A stretch of 64,000 nt of DNA from Jaminaea rosea (Eukaryota > Basidiomycota > Exobasidiomycetes > Microstromatales): the NCBI RefSeq assembly GCF_003144245.1, contig NW_020289983.1:62001-126000 (forward strand). Direction: 5' to 3'. A program made the translations under genes and the position numbers. The notes under the pieces were generated by a model. It saw only the letters and a list, made by a program, of their open reading frames with translations, had not been told where the DNA came from and did not search any database. This document shows, in pieces, positions 44,256-55,986 of this stretch (position 1 is its first letter; each line of letters starts with the position of its first letter).

Positions 44256-47200
44256 TCACGCCGCATGAGTCTCCCCTCTTCGAGGGGATGAAGAGGGTTC
44301 GCCTGCTCCCATCTTCCTCCCTCCCTTAGCGCTCCCTCCCAGCTTGGCCAAGAAGCCGGCCACCCTAGCCAGATCCACATCACTGTTCGTCTCGACGGCG
44401 TTGACCAAGTCGTCGAGGATGGCCTCGACTTTACCCTCCTCGATGCGAGAGTACATGGCCACCACGCGACGACATTGTGACTCGCGGAGGGTCGACTCGG
44501 AGCGCAATTGGGTGATGGAAGTGCGGAGCGTCGCGTTGAGCTGGGTGAGGTAGGAGGTGGCGTAGCGGTATGATGGAAGGATAGCAGAAGGGGGATCGCT
44601 GTCCTTCACTGTGCCGAGGACAGAGTCGAGTAGTCCATCCTCGTCGCGCTTCATTTCCCCACTGTCGTGTCGCACCACAAGCTGGTCGATGACACTCTGC
44701 TCTACTTCCGGTAGGGCCGGCTGTCCACCCTTCTCCTCCCCGGCGACGGCCCTTCCACTCAGCACTCTCGCCAGTCGTCTCTTCAGATTGCCCACCCTGA
44801 TCCTTCTCTCGAGTAGCAAAGCAACTTCGGCCTGCTTGCCCTTGACCGCCTTGCGTCTGCTAGTGAGCTCACGCGTGGCAGACTGCAAGTGGCTCTGTGC
44901 CGTTGCGAGGGCTTCAGCTTTCGCTGTCAGCTCGGCGGAGGAGGTGGAGGAGAGGCCGTCGAGGATGGAGCGGAGCTGATCGAGGACGTCTTGCGACTTT
45001 TGGAGAGGTGCAGCGGGCGGGCGCATGAGAGCCGTGACGAGATCGCTGCGCGATTCTTTGAGGTCTTCCCGGGTCTGAGCACTCAGGTCGCCGGCAGCGG
45101 TAGAGCTCGATGCTGCGTTGCTGGTGGAGGTCGAGGGCCCGCCATCGATGCCCCAGTCGCTCGGCTTGAGCCCGAGACAATTAGGCAAATCTTTCCTCGC
45201 ACCGACCTCGAGCAACATCTTGACCATGCTGCTGTTCCCTTGCCTAGCCGCAATCCCCAATGCAGTCTCCCCATCATCGTCCTGCGCGTCGACGATTGCA
45301 CTGAACTTGCCTCCCTCATGGCGGGCAATGTACTCCAGCAGGCACGCCAAGTAGTATCTTGCGGGGGTGGCACGACCTTTCAGAGCGGCGACTAGAGCGA
45401 TGTGGTGTAGGACAGTGCGAGATTTGAAGTCTCGGGTGTGGAGCGTAGGGGAGAGGAGGGTAAGGAGGTCGGGGAAGAGGGAGGCGTCGTATGCGTTGGT
45501 GACGAGGACGGAGCGATGCAATGCCGTTTCGCCTGCTGCATTGCCGGCGAAGAGGTTGGCGCCTCCCTCCGAGGTAGGGAGTGCCACGAGCGTCTTGACC
45601 AAGGGTAGTCGACAGAGCGCTGAAGCCCAGTGCAAGGCCGTGTGCCCGTGGTCGTCAATTACCAAGTCAATGCACGGGGCAGGTCCGCCTTCGTCATTTG
45701 AGGAGGCTGCCCCGCCCAGGCTGACCGCGGCACGAAGCTCATTGAGGATTGTGTTGAGTCGCTCGACTGGCGTGCCCTGTTGCGCTGCTCTATCCTCGCC
45801 TTCGTCCTCCATGAAGTAGGAGACGAGTCGCTCTTTCATCCTCTTCTCGCCCTCGTCCTCTGAGCGTACAGGCTGTGGTCGATCTGCGAAGCGTGCATTT
45901 CCTGCCTTCCCTACCAGCTCGTCTGGGGGGCCTAGAGGTACGCGATGTAGGCGCGGATGTGAGGCTCCTCTGAATGACGACTCGGGGCTAACCAGGGCCG
46001 CGAGGTCCTTGACCGGTGAGGGACCAATATCTGCGCGAGGGCGCTTTGAAGGCTGCGATTGCTGTTGCTCGCTGGGTGAGTTGGCCTCGTCCGGCTCTGT
46101 GCGCTTGTTCTTGCTCGGTGTAGGAAGTGGGACGCCCTGCGGTGTGTAGCCGTACTCGGAATAGTTGGACAGCGCCTGGCGCATGGTCGAGGTCGAGCCT
46201 GGTGGGATTCCTGCGGAGGTCGATGCTGCTGAAGGGCCGGCAGCATCATCGCTTGGAGGAGCTCGAAGCGTGAGGAAGCCTGGCGCAAGGTAGATGGTGG
46301 GCAAAGATCAGCATTAGGCAGGCATCATCTCAGCCTGTTCCTCATGCTCTACTCACGAGGCTGCTGGCTCGGTCCCTTCGTCGGCGTTGAGCTCTTGCGA
46401 GGCCCGTTCGCGTTGGCTCCAGCATTTGCACCTTTGAAGAGAGCGCTGTTGGCCGGCGCATTGGGATTAGGACGACGCTTCGGCCCAGCCGTCGGGATCG
46501 AATCTGCGGTACGCGGGTCGAACTCGAGGACTGGTCGCAGGAGGTGAGCAACGTTGTAGGTCGCTGCGAGCTCTTGAGCGCGACGCAGTGGGATCCTGGC
46601 GAGCGAGCGCAAGAGAAAGGTCAGCTGCCTGGCAGGAGCAGTCAATGCATTTCATCACGCCTAACTCACCAAGTCCCCTGGTACTTTCCATACCCGCCCT
46701 GAACCTTCTCATGCTCGCCGGTCAAGATCTCCTTCTCGAGAATCTTTGTCCTCTTTGCCTTCTCAATGCCTGCCACCTTGAGGATCTGGGTAGCATTCAG
46801 GAAGCCATCAGCGCGTCGGCGCATGACGGCAATGCCGCGAATGGTGATCTCGTAGACGGGTACATTAGAGTACGTGGCAAGGTAGACGAGAGGGGCTGGG
46901 CCTGCAAGTGGGGAGGGAGGACGAGGTGGAACACCGCCGGCAGAGGACGAGAGTGGCAACTGTTGCTTCGTGGGCGCCCCTGCTGGGCCGGAAGGCGATG
47001 CTGAAGCCATCATCCTGGAAGGAGCGGCGCCGCTCGGGGATGGAGCGTGCCCGTTGCCTGCGCTGTTGGGCTTTCCTGCCGCCGATGACGAGGCGGAGTA
47101 GGCGTCTTGAGCAGCAGATGGCACACCAGGTCTCTGCTGGGTGGCATTGAAAGGCAGACGCTGAGCAAAGGGAGGCAACTGCGATTGCGATGCGTTTGAC

Positions 47201-47292
47201 GGCTGCGCTGCTGAGGAAGAGGAAGAGGAGGCTGACGTCGAGGGCTGCTGGTGCTGGTTCTGCTCGACATTGGTCATCCTGACGTCTTCCAT
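44256..47292 (-). CDS. MBP1: APSES / ankyrin transcription factor of the MBF complex
   Basis: DNA-binding subunit of the MBF-type G1/S regulator; partner Swi6 shares the ankyrin architecture. Three exons, 46670-47292, 46357-46595 and 44256-46279, give 961 aa. After a Ser/Ala/Pro-rich N-terminus, the KilA-N/APSES domain spans about residues 135-245 with [40 protein letters not shown] and the [20 protein letters not shown] segment. Ankyrin repeats follow ([64 protein letters not shown]). The C-terminal ~250 residues form coiled coils ([26 protein letters not shown]) used in heterodimerisation. The APSES/ankyrin order and long C-terminal coil fit Mbp1/Swi4, not StuA or Sok2. Confidence 0.94.
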
Positions 47293-47690
47293 GGCGATGG
47301 ACGACGAGAGGCGACAATGTGAGTGAACGAGTGGTGCGATGAGATGAAAGGTAGATGGTCTTGTCGCGCCAAAGTGTTGGTTGGAGAAGAGGGGGAGAGA
47401 GGCGATGGAGAACCGACACGCACACGGCGGATGGCAATCGTCGCCTCATCCGCCGAGCGCGCTTCACCACGGCCACGACGCGCCACCTCTGTTCTTTTGC
47501 CTCGACTTCAATTTGGCACGGCCAGACGCGGCGCGAGCGACAGGCGGCGGCGCGGGTGAGAGCGTGGCGAGGACGGGGCCATGGCCAAGGACAAAGACGA
47601 CCGACGACACCTGTCTACGGTCAAGCAAGGGCAGCAATAGATGGGATGGGATGATAGCATTGTCCGCATAATAATTAAAGATAGTCTATA
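47293..47690. other. Promoter of MBP1-like gene and S28 3' end
   Basis: A 398-bp spacer on the same strand with no gene seen. The 3' end around 47670-47690 is AT-rich. Confidence 0.4.
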
Positions 47691-49547
47691 TCAGGCAGAT
47701 TTCCTCCCTTTCCAGCCTCTGACCCACAGCTGAACTGCCTTAATCATCTCGGCGTGGACTGCCTCGACCTGCCCCGGAGGCTTCGATCCGCCCTTGGTAG
47801 GCCCATTCTCATCCCAATGATGCGTCCCATTCGCCACGAGCAAGAAAGGTCGCTCGAGGGTATGCGCCCGCTGCTTGACGCCCGCAAAGTCAACACTGTG
47901 CGCCGTAGCGGGGCGCCATGGGTCGAACTCCCCATCTATAAATCCAAGCCTGTCGGTGTGAGCTCCGAGGCTGAAGTTGCCGAGCGAGTTGACGGCGTCA
48001 ATGTCCGGTCGGGCGGGGATGGTGAAATGCTTGCCTGGTGGAAAGCCGCGTCGGCAGAAGGCCGAGGAGTAGGACAGGTCTACGAGGGAGGAGAGCATCT
48101 TCGGCCCGCCAGAGTGGAAGACTGGTGGGTCGCTAGGTGGGTAGGAGGGTGGGGCAACTTGGTGGTAGCCCCATTGAGTGCAGACCTACAGCCAGGGAGT
48201 GAAGAGCGAGGCGTCAGCTCAATGTCACTGTGGTACTGTCACACTCTCTCGCATGCTCACCTGGAACATCCACGCCTTGGAGCTCGTGAGCTTCTTATTC
48301 TCAATGAAGCTTGTGTAGTCCGCCGAGCCAAAGCACTCATCGGCTGTATGATTCTTAGAGATACACGGATCAATGACCGTCCGCCTGAGGTAGCTGATAA
48401 GCCGCAGCGCCTCATCCGGCAGGGCTTCCTCAGTCAAGCCCAGCTCCTTAGCCTTGCTTCTAAGAGGAGCAAGCGCCTTCTCGTCCGTGTGAACCATGCG
48501 TTGAATGAAAGTCGCAAAGTCCGGCGGGCTGATCTTGTCGTCCCAATTGACGCTCTGATACTCCCCGAGCGGCAAGGTAACAAGCTGCGCAAAGTCCGCT
48601 GGCTCTGTGAGCCCTTTGAGACCGGCCAGCTCTAGTAGAGCCTTGGTCTTGCCCTCGTCCCTGTTGGGCTGCTTCGATCCCTTCCATGGCTCAGGAGCAA
48701 GAATTGTATCCATGGCTGCTACGGCTGCCTGTAATGCTTGGCTTGCCGTGGTATTGATGCCCCGTGCGAGGGGATAGAAGTACTCGGGAAAGGACTCGAC
48801 TGCCGCTATGACTGCGGATGAGGCGAAAGCGCCGTACCACACCTCGGGGAAGAGGACACGCAAATGAGCCGCTCGTGCCCCGGGGTACGAGCCGCCGTAG
48901 GCGATATACGGCTGATCATTGCTATTCATGGGCTCGCTTACCCCTTGTAATTTGACGTGGCGTGCAAAGTTGTTCGAGTCTTCAAGGGCCTGACGATTGT
49001 TCAGCCATCGCAGCTCGTCGACGCCCCAACCTTCTCCTGGTCCGAAAGCTTCGCGAGGAGGGTACGACTTGCCGTAATATCTATGCTCTAGCACCACGCC
49101 AATGCCGCCCGTCTTGGAAGCAAGCAGATCCACGATCCCGTGATCGAGGTAAGGCAGCCTGCCCTCAGCATTCGTCTCGCCTGAGTCGAGGACGTACACT
49201 GGGCTGGGGGTGCCAGGGGCTCGGCTGGCATTGTAGTGGCGCAACGAGTACCAGTAGCGCTGCTCGAAGGTCAGGTTCGTTGAACCGTCGAAGTGGTCGA
49301 GAGGCTGCGTGAAGGTGCCCGCGACGATGTCTGGGTACGGGTGGGAAGCAGTCGAGTTGAAAGAAGCATCGCCTTGACTCAAATCGAAATCCATGGAGAC
49401 GTATTCCCCATGCTGAAGGACGGTAGGCTCCTCACGGATGCGGAGCCAGCCGTCTGCGACTGGGTTGGGAAGGCGGAAGGCATCAAATGCCAATGCTGAG
49501 GGTGCGACAATCCCCCATAGCAGCGAGAGGCTGCTCAGAGTCCTCAT
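47691..49547 (-). CDS. Secreted S28 serine peptidase (prolyl carboxypeptidase/DPP2-like), copy 1
   Basis: S28 peptidases cleave Pro-Xaa bonds near the C-terminus (PRCP) or release N-terminal dipeptides after Pro (DPP2). Two exons, 48261-49547 and 47691-48185, give 593 aa. The signal peptide is residues 1-20 (MRTLSSLSLLWGIVAPSALA). The catalytic Ser is in YGGSYPG near residue 226. The catalytic Asp is in GEFDPWRP and the His in NGTHHWDEN. GTFTQPLDHFDGSTNLTFEQ and RYWYSLRHYN are typical N-terminal motifs, and VLEHRYYGKSYP precedes the Ser. All triad residues are present. N-glycosylation sequons are many. Divergent from the Dabb gene with 269 bp between starts. Confidence 0.95.
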
Positions 49548-49816
49548 GATGGCTAGCGTGATCAAGGAGGACGAGGAGGTGTCGCTGCACCTTGATTGCC
49601 TTGCATGACCTCCCTCCCTCCCCCACGCCTCGACGCGACTCTCATCTCGGCCAACTCCACACGGCGGCCCGTGCGGCGGCTCGAGATTCAGATTCAGATG
49701 ACTTTATCCTCTTCTTCTCTTCCTGCCCTGACTCGTCAGCCGCACTGCTTCGTGGATTGATCCATCTCATCTTCCTTCCTCCCACTTCTCGGACGCCCAC
49801 CTTCAATCAGCTCAAA

Positions 49817-50261
49817 ATGCCCTACACGCACATTGTATCTTTCAAGTACCGTTCCGACGTGGACGCCGCCAAGCGACAGGAGGCCTACGATCGTTTCCTC
49901 CAACTCAAGCCTAGCTGCGAGACCAAGGAGGGCAAGCCTTACATTCTGGACTTGAAGGCGGGAAAGGGCAACGTGAGCCCAGAAGGAAAGGGACATGGAT
50001 ACGATGTGAGTGCCCCAAAGACGTGGCTGTGCGCTCGAAGTCATCCCTGACCTTTCCCGTGAATTCCTCCCCCCCACTCCTGCCTGCTCCGTTTCCTCGC
50101 CGCCTCGCAAACAGCAAATCTTCATCGCCATCTTCGCCAACGAGCGCGACGTGGCCTACTACCTTGGTGAGGACCCCGTCCACTTGGAGTACATGGACTT
50201 CGTCAAGCCCTTGTTGGAGGACGCCTTCATCTTTGACTTTACGGATCTGGAGCAGAAGTAG
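49817..50261 (+). CDS. Dabb (stress-responsive alpha/beta-barrel) domain protein
   Basis: A small ferredoxin-like dimeric alpha/beta protein of 111 aa. Exons are 49817-50005 and 50115-50261. MPYTHIVSFKYRSDVDAAKR is the opening strand of a Dabb domain, and IFIAIFANERDVAYYLGEDP followed by HLEYMDFVKPLLEDAFIFDF closes it. Dabb proteins are linked to stress responses or polyketide cyclisation, but most fungal ones have no assigned role. It sits between an S28 peptidase and the prolyl oligopeptidase, convergent with the latter (147 bp between stops). No cluster partner suggests a specific reaction. Confidence 0.85.
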
Positions 50262-50408
50262 GCGGGCCATCCTGTACTGACGCAAATACAGATGGGACAG
50301 GTCGTATGTTTGATTGAAGAACGATGAGACGATTGACGACGATGATGCTTTTCAATGCTTCACAAAGGAGGCAACACTGCCCTCACCCACTCTCTCTACC
50401 GCCGACGC

Positions 50409-53106
50409 TCACCCCTGCATTTTGAGATCCAACTCCCTAGCGACAGCCGCGTACTTATCCCTGGTCTCCTCAATTCTCTTTTGCGTGCTCTTTCCCGCCC
50501 CATGTCCACTGCCCAGATCGATCCTAGCCAGAATGGGTCGCTCACTCTCCTTCAATTGGTGCTGCAGCTCAGCCACGATCTTGAATGTGTGCAGCGGGGA
50601 AACACGATCGTCGTGGTCTCCGGTAAGGAAGATCATCGCCGGGTAGGCGTGACCGCTTCCTGGAGGCTGTATGTTGTGCAGCGGGGAGATGGGGTGAATG
50701 AAGTCAAAGTCCTCCGGCACGTCAGGGTCCCCGTAGTCTGCTCGCCAGGCTGCTCCGATTGTGAAGCGGTGGAAGCGAAGCAGGTCCAGAACTCCTACTT
50801 CAGCCACTCCAGCACCAATGCCGTGCTCCTCCTTGGCCATGTTCAGGCTGGCCATGACGGTGAGCCCACCATTGGATCCGCCATTGATCGTGATCTTGCC
50901 CTTTGCTGCAATCTTCTCGTCTACGAGGTACTTGGCCCCAGAGAGGACGTCTTCGAACGTGCTGTTCGCGCAATCAGGAGGGACACGGTCAGCGTGTCGT
51001 CCATACCCCTTACTCTGGCGGGAGTATTGAAGCACTCACTGTTTCTTGTTCGCCCTCCTCCCGCTCTCGTGCCAGGCTTCACCAAACTCTCCACCACCAC
51101 GCGCGTTCACCCACACCAGCACCCCGCCGAAGGACTTGACCCAGGTCATCATCGAGGGCGAGAAGCCGGGCGACAGGGGGATCTGGAACCCGCCATACGC
51201 ATATAGCCAAGCAGGAGCAGTTCCGTCGAGCTTGGTGTCTTTGTGATGCGTAATGAAGCAGGGAATCTTCGTCCCGTCCATGGAGGTGAACCAGCGCTGC
51301 TCGCTCACATAGTCATTCGGGTCGATACCCTGTACTTTGGTCTCGCGATGCGTCTTGACTCGCGGTGCTTGCTCGCGCTTGCCACCGTCCCATTCAAGAC
51401 GATGAATCGTGCCGGGGCTGACGAAGGAGGAGGTCGAGACGAAGGAGGTCGTGTCTTCTCGCTTGCCGCTGATTTGACCGATGGAGCCTACGAGGTTGGG
51501 CAGGAGACGCTCGATGTGCTTGCCGGAGGTGAGGTCATACAAGTGGAGCTCGTCGATTACGTTTCGCGAGTAGACGAGGAGCTGCGAGCGGCAGGGAAGG
51601 GACGGGAGGTTAGCGAGCTGTTCAGCTTCACGTAGGTATGCGCGCAGACTCACCAGCTTGTCATTGTCGAGCACAGTTGCCGAGCCCAGTACGGCGCCGT
51701 CCGGCCCCTCCGGAACAAGCTCCTCGATCTTGACCGAATCATCAACGGGCAACGTCCAAGGCTCCGTCGTGGCCTTGGCCTTCGCCGGGTCAAACGTCAT
51801 TGTTACGATACGGTAGCGCGGAGCATCCTTGTTCGTCATGAGGTAGAACTTGTTGCCGTCATTGGCGAGAAGGCCTAGATTGAAGTCGAATTTGTCCGCC
51901 ACGCAGAGCCACTTGAGCTCCTTGGGCATCGAGCCGTCCTCGTTGAGGGCCGCAACGAAGTGCCTCGTGCGCGGGTCGGTCGTCTCGCTGTTGGAGATGA
52001 ACAGAAATTTCCCATCGTCCGTCACTTCTGCTCCCCACATGCCGTTCGGATGGGCTTTGTCAACGCCGAGGATGAGGCGATCCTCGTCCCCTCCCTTCGA
52101 GCCCATAGCATGGTAGAAGAGTCGCGCATCGCGATTGGCATCCGTGTCGCTCCCCAAGTCGGCGGCCTGAGCTGGCGGAGGGTAAGTTTGGAAAAGAACG
52201 CCAGAGTCATCGTGTAGCCAGGTGACTCCCGAGAACTTGAGCCCAGAAAGAGAGTCGGCCAGACGATCTTTGCCACCCTTGTCGGCTTCCTCTACGGCGG
52301 ACTCGGTGGGAGCAAAGGGCTTGTCCGTTGAGCGGAAATAGACGCTGTACCAGTCTGATCCTGACTTGCTGACGCCGTATGCAAGGTATTTGCCAGAGTG
52401 GGAGAAGGAGAGAACGCTGTATGCGGGACATGAGGGGGAGAGAAAAGGCGTAAGTTGGGGACCACCGCCGCATACCAGCCATGCTAGCGGGGACTCACGT
52501 CAAGGCCACAGTGCCATCTTTGCTGAGCTTGTTAGCATCGAAGAAGACCTCTCCTGGCGGTCCGGCGTCTGCTGCGCTACCCCTCTTCTCGACCTCATCA
52601 ATCTGCTTCGGGTCTGCCTTGAAGATGCGGCTCTGCGACTCGAGCCCAGAGTTGAAGTTGTAATAGAATCGTCCATCGTACTTCAAAGAGGGGCACGAGT
52701 ATCGCGCATAACTGAAGCTAGCCTCGAGACGCTTCTTGAGCTCGTCTCGCCCCTCAAACTGCTGGATGTACGACTGCGCAAAGTCGGCCTGAGACTCGAC
52801 CCATTTCTTCGTCTCTGGGCTCTGGTTGGGCGGCGTCTCCAGCCAGCGGTACGGGTCTGCGATCTTCACTTCACCCTGCGCAGCGCTCTTGTAGGTGTCG
52901 ACCTGGTCACCACGCTGGGCTGGCGGAAAGGGCTTCTTGCTGATGTCCCAGCCGGGCGCCGGGGACAGGTGACTGGGAGTCGTCATGAGGAAGCGTGCAG
53001 CGTGGTGCTGAGCGGGTCGGTGGAGGCAGAGAAGGGCGAGGTGGGAGAGGGACAGAAGGCGGGAAGGAGTGCTGAGAAGGCGATGCTGGCGGGCGAGGCC
53101 GAGCAT
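50409..53106 (-). CDS. Prolyl oligopeptidase (S9A), possibly with an N-terminal leader
   Basis: Cleaves after Pro in short peptides (EC 3.4.21.26). Exons are 52499-53106, 51654-52416, 51040-51581 and 50409-50961. From ATG 53106 the product is 821 aa; from the more conventional ATG 52986 (MTTPSHLSPAPGWD) it is 781 aa. The beta-propeller half has DPYRWLETPPNQSPETKKWV, GKYLAYGVSKSGSDWYSVY and KLLLVYSRNVIDELHLYD. The hydrolase domain has WLYAYGGFQIPLSPGFSPS, VWVNARGGGEFGEAWHE, the nucleophile elbow INGGSNGG, GDHDDRVSPLH with the catalytic Asp and LGSGHGAGKST with the catalytic His. Triad complete. The alternative 40-residue leader has six Arg, five His and many Leu with no acidic residue; it may be mitochondrial or artefactual. 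The S28 gene on the + strand begins 409 bp from the outer start. Confidence 0.95.
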
Positions 53107-53515
53107 CAAGTGGAGAAGGAGCGAGAGAGAGAAGGCGCAGTCGCTGACTTTCTCGAGATGAGGGTTGGGACAGCAACGAGGTCCGCAATCTCCAGCCGCC
53201 GACTGGGCGCTTGTTCCGTTGACCTGACGAAGAGCGGACCAAGAGTGTGTCCACGCGACGCACGGGCCGCCCCCGACGGTCACAGCTTCTTACCTTTCTC
53301 TCTTGCCCAACAACTTCCCCTCGTTGCCATCCGTCGAACAAATAGCGAGCCGCTGCTCAATCGCTTGCCTATGTCAAAGGACATGAAATATGACAGAGAA
53401 CACAGCCTTGCACCGCACGGCAAAAGCTCGCTGATCCAAATATGCCCGTATCCCTTCTGACGAGCGACTCATCCGATAGACGTCTCCTTTACTCACCGCC
53501 AGCTCGGTATCCATC
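53107..53515. promoter_or_regulatory. Divergent upstream region of the prolyl oligopeptidase and S28 copy 2
   Basis: A 409-bp spacer between two peptidase genes with likely shared control. No core element is clear. Confidence 0.4.
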
Positions 53516-55488
53516 ATGCTGTTGAGTCCGCTGATCATCCTGCCCTCGATCCTCACCCTCGCATCGGCAAAGGGCAGTACAGCGGCGACCGCCAACAAAT
53601 CCTCGATCCGAGCCGGCCATTTTACGCAGACGCTAGATCACTTCGACCACACGACCAACCTTACCTTTCAACAGCGCTACTGGTACTCTCTAGCAGACTA
53701 TGTCCCCAACAGCGCGCGCTCGCACCGCGCAGCCCCCTCCGCAATCTTCCTCTTCGATGCTGGAGAATTCAATGCGGAGGAGCGCCTGACGATGCTGGAT
53801 ACGCACCTAATCTCCAACTTCACCAAGAGCTTCGGCGGCATAGGCATTGTGCTTGAGAATCGATACTACGGCAAGAGCTATCCAAACTTGACAGCCTTCG
53901 ACGGCAGACCAAAGACGTGGGGTGTGGATGAGATGCGATGGTTGACCCATAGGCAGAGCTTGGAGGATACGGCTCGATTCATCCGCGGAGGGATGCATTT
54001 CGATGGCGTGAATCAGGCCGACGTAGATCAAATGCCGGTCATCGTTTACGGCGGGTCGCTGTCTGGGGCAAGAGCGGCGCATCTGAGGATAAAATACCCA
54101 GAGCTGTGAGTGAAGTAGACTACAGCCTCACCCACTCTCTTGAACGCTGAACCCCTCTTGAGCGCCCTTCTCGGCAGCGTCTTTGGCGCCTGGGCATCCT
54201 CTGCCCCCATTCTCGCCCTGCCTGACTTCTACACTTACTACTGGACCATCGCTCGCAGCGACAATGTCACGGCCGTCCAATCTCTGCAAGCAGCCTGGGC
54301 CTCGATCGACGCCATCCTTGCTCCCGAACCAGCAAAGGGCCCCGTACAGCCTAAGCGGGACCGCAAGAAGCTGGCCGCCTTTCTCACCCTGGCTGGCGTG
54401 CCTAACATGACCGAGCCGGCTGATTGGGCTTCCCTTGCCCGCGATCCGCTCGACGGTGTAGGTAGCGGTCAGGCAAGCGAACCTTGCAATGATTTGCTGA
54501 CTGGTGCCCTCGTATTCGTAATCGCAGCACCAAACCGCAGTATGGATCGACCCTGACCCGACCTATCCAGCCTACCTGAACGCGATGGCGCACACCGAGG
54601 ATAAAGATCTGGTCTCGCTGCGTGAGCAAGCTGTTCACCTCGGATTCAAGCAGGGCGAGCTCAACGATGAAGCGCTGAAGTTGATCCATTGGCTGAGGCA
54701 GAATGTCGTTGATGGCTGCACGGGGCAGAATGACGGTGGCTCGGCGGACGCTTGTTTTGGGCGCAAGACTCAAGAGGTGTGGCTAACGCCTGATCCGGAA
54801 CTCAATGAGGGCAAAGTGAGAACGCACTCTGGTCAGCGTCATGTTCTGGCTGACCTGTTCGTCTGATCGCACGCAGGCCTTCGTCTTCCAACAATGCACC
54901 GAATACGGGTGGTATCGCACTGCACCTCCTGCATCTCTCCCCGCCTCCCTTGCGGGTCCAAAGGTCCTGTCTAGTCTCATCGACCTCAGGTACTCAAGAG
55001 CAGAATGTGATGATCCTGCTTTCTTTCCTAAAGGCAAGCACTTCGATATGCCAAAAGAGCCCGATGGACGCTTCTTCAATGGACTGGGCAATTTTACGAT
55101 CAGAAAGAGCAGGCTGGGGTGGGTTGACGGAGAGAAAGATCCTTGGAGAAGTCTCAGCGTCCACTCCGAGTACCTGGCTCACGGCGGGGATCGTAGCAAT
55201 ACGCTGGACGAACCCTTCATCCTCACGCCGGGTGCGGGCCACCACTGGGTGAGTGTCTGTGGCGCCAGGCTACCCACAATCCGAACTGACCGGGCGTCCC
55301 TCTCGCTCTCTCTGCTCCCTCACCAGGAGATGTTCAACACTCCTCCCAACTCGACCGTCAAGAAGCCGTTCGCGATAGAGGCGGCGCAGAAGATGATGCT
55401 GGAGGCTACGGCTCATTGGTTAAGTCAGTGGCCGGGGCATCGTAGCGAGGGGTCTCGTGAGGGGGCTCCGACGGAACTGTCGGCGTGA
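53516..55488 (+). CDS. Secreted S28 serine peptidase, copy 2, with GGSLSG active-site motif
   Basis: Five exons, 53516-54105, 54178-54457, 54528-54815, 54877-55248 and 55327-55488, give 563 aa. The signal peptide is residues 1-18 (MLLSPLIILPSILTLASA). GHFTQTLDHFDHTTNLTFQQ is the S28 N-terminal motif, and VLENRYYGKSYP precedes the Ser. The nucleophile sits in YGGSLSGARAA, where most S28 members have GGSYxG, so Leu replaces Tyr. Catalytic Asp is in GEKDPWRS and His in GAGHHWEMF. Intron 2 uses a GTAGGT donor; other nearby GTs break the frame, so it is the best fit but less certain. Expected secreted or vacuolar. It is in the same orientation as copy 3 just downstream. Confidence 0.9.
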
Positions 55489-55986
55489 GAGCCCAAGGAA
55501 GTAGCTGTTATCTCTGTAGCTGACAAGCAGCTCGAGTCGCTAGTCCTTCGACGCGGGCCGTCGAGGAGGGCCAGAGCCATCATTGCAGATTTGCCTTCAA
55601 TGGCTCATAATAGACTCACGGCCCCATACCCTTCTGTATTCGAGAAGTTCAGATTGCTGACCAATCCATCAGTAAGCACCACTTGTTACCCTTTGGCCAC
55701 AGCGGCGGGCCGTCAAGCCTTGATTGGTATTGGTCCGCCCGAACGCCGCCCATCTTCTTTGAGACATCGCTGCCGGCGGCTGGTACAGAAGATACGGATC
55801 CACAGAGGGACACGCTCATAAGCGTCGGCGCAATTGCCGTGCCTTGATTTCCATCCGTCATGAAGGTAGCGTTTGGTTCTGCGCTATCTGGCCGTCCAGT
55901 CCCTTCTTGCCCCTTGCTCACGCACCTTGCGCTCCGTCTCTCTCCTCTTGATCATCCCTCGCCTATCCACGATCCTTCTCCAACAT
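55489..55986. other. Spacer between tandem S28 copies 2 and 3
   Basis: A 498-bp spacer with no gene-like frame. It holds the copy 2 3' UTR and the copy 3 promoter. Confidence 0.4.
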
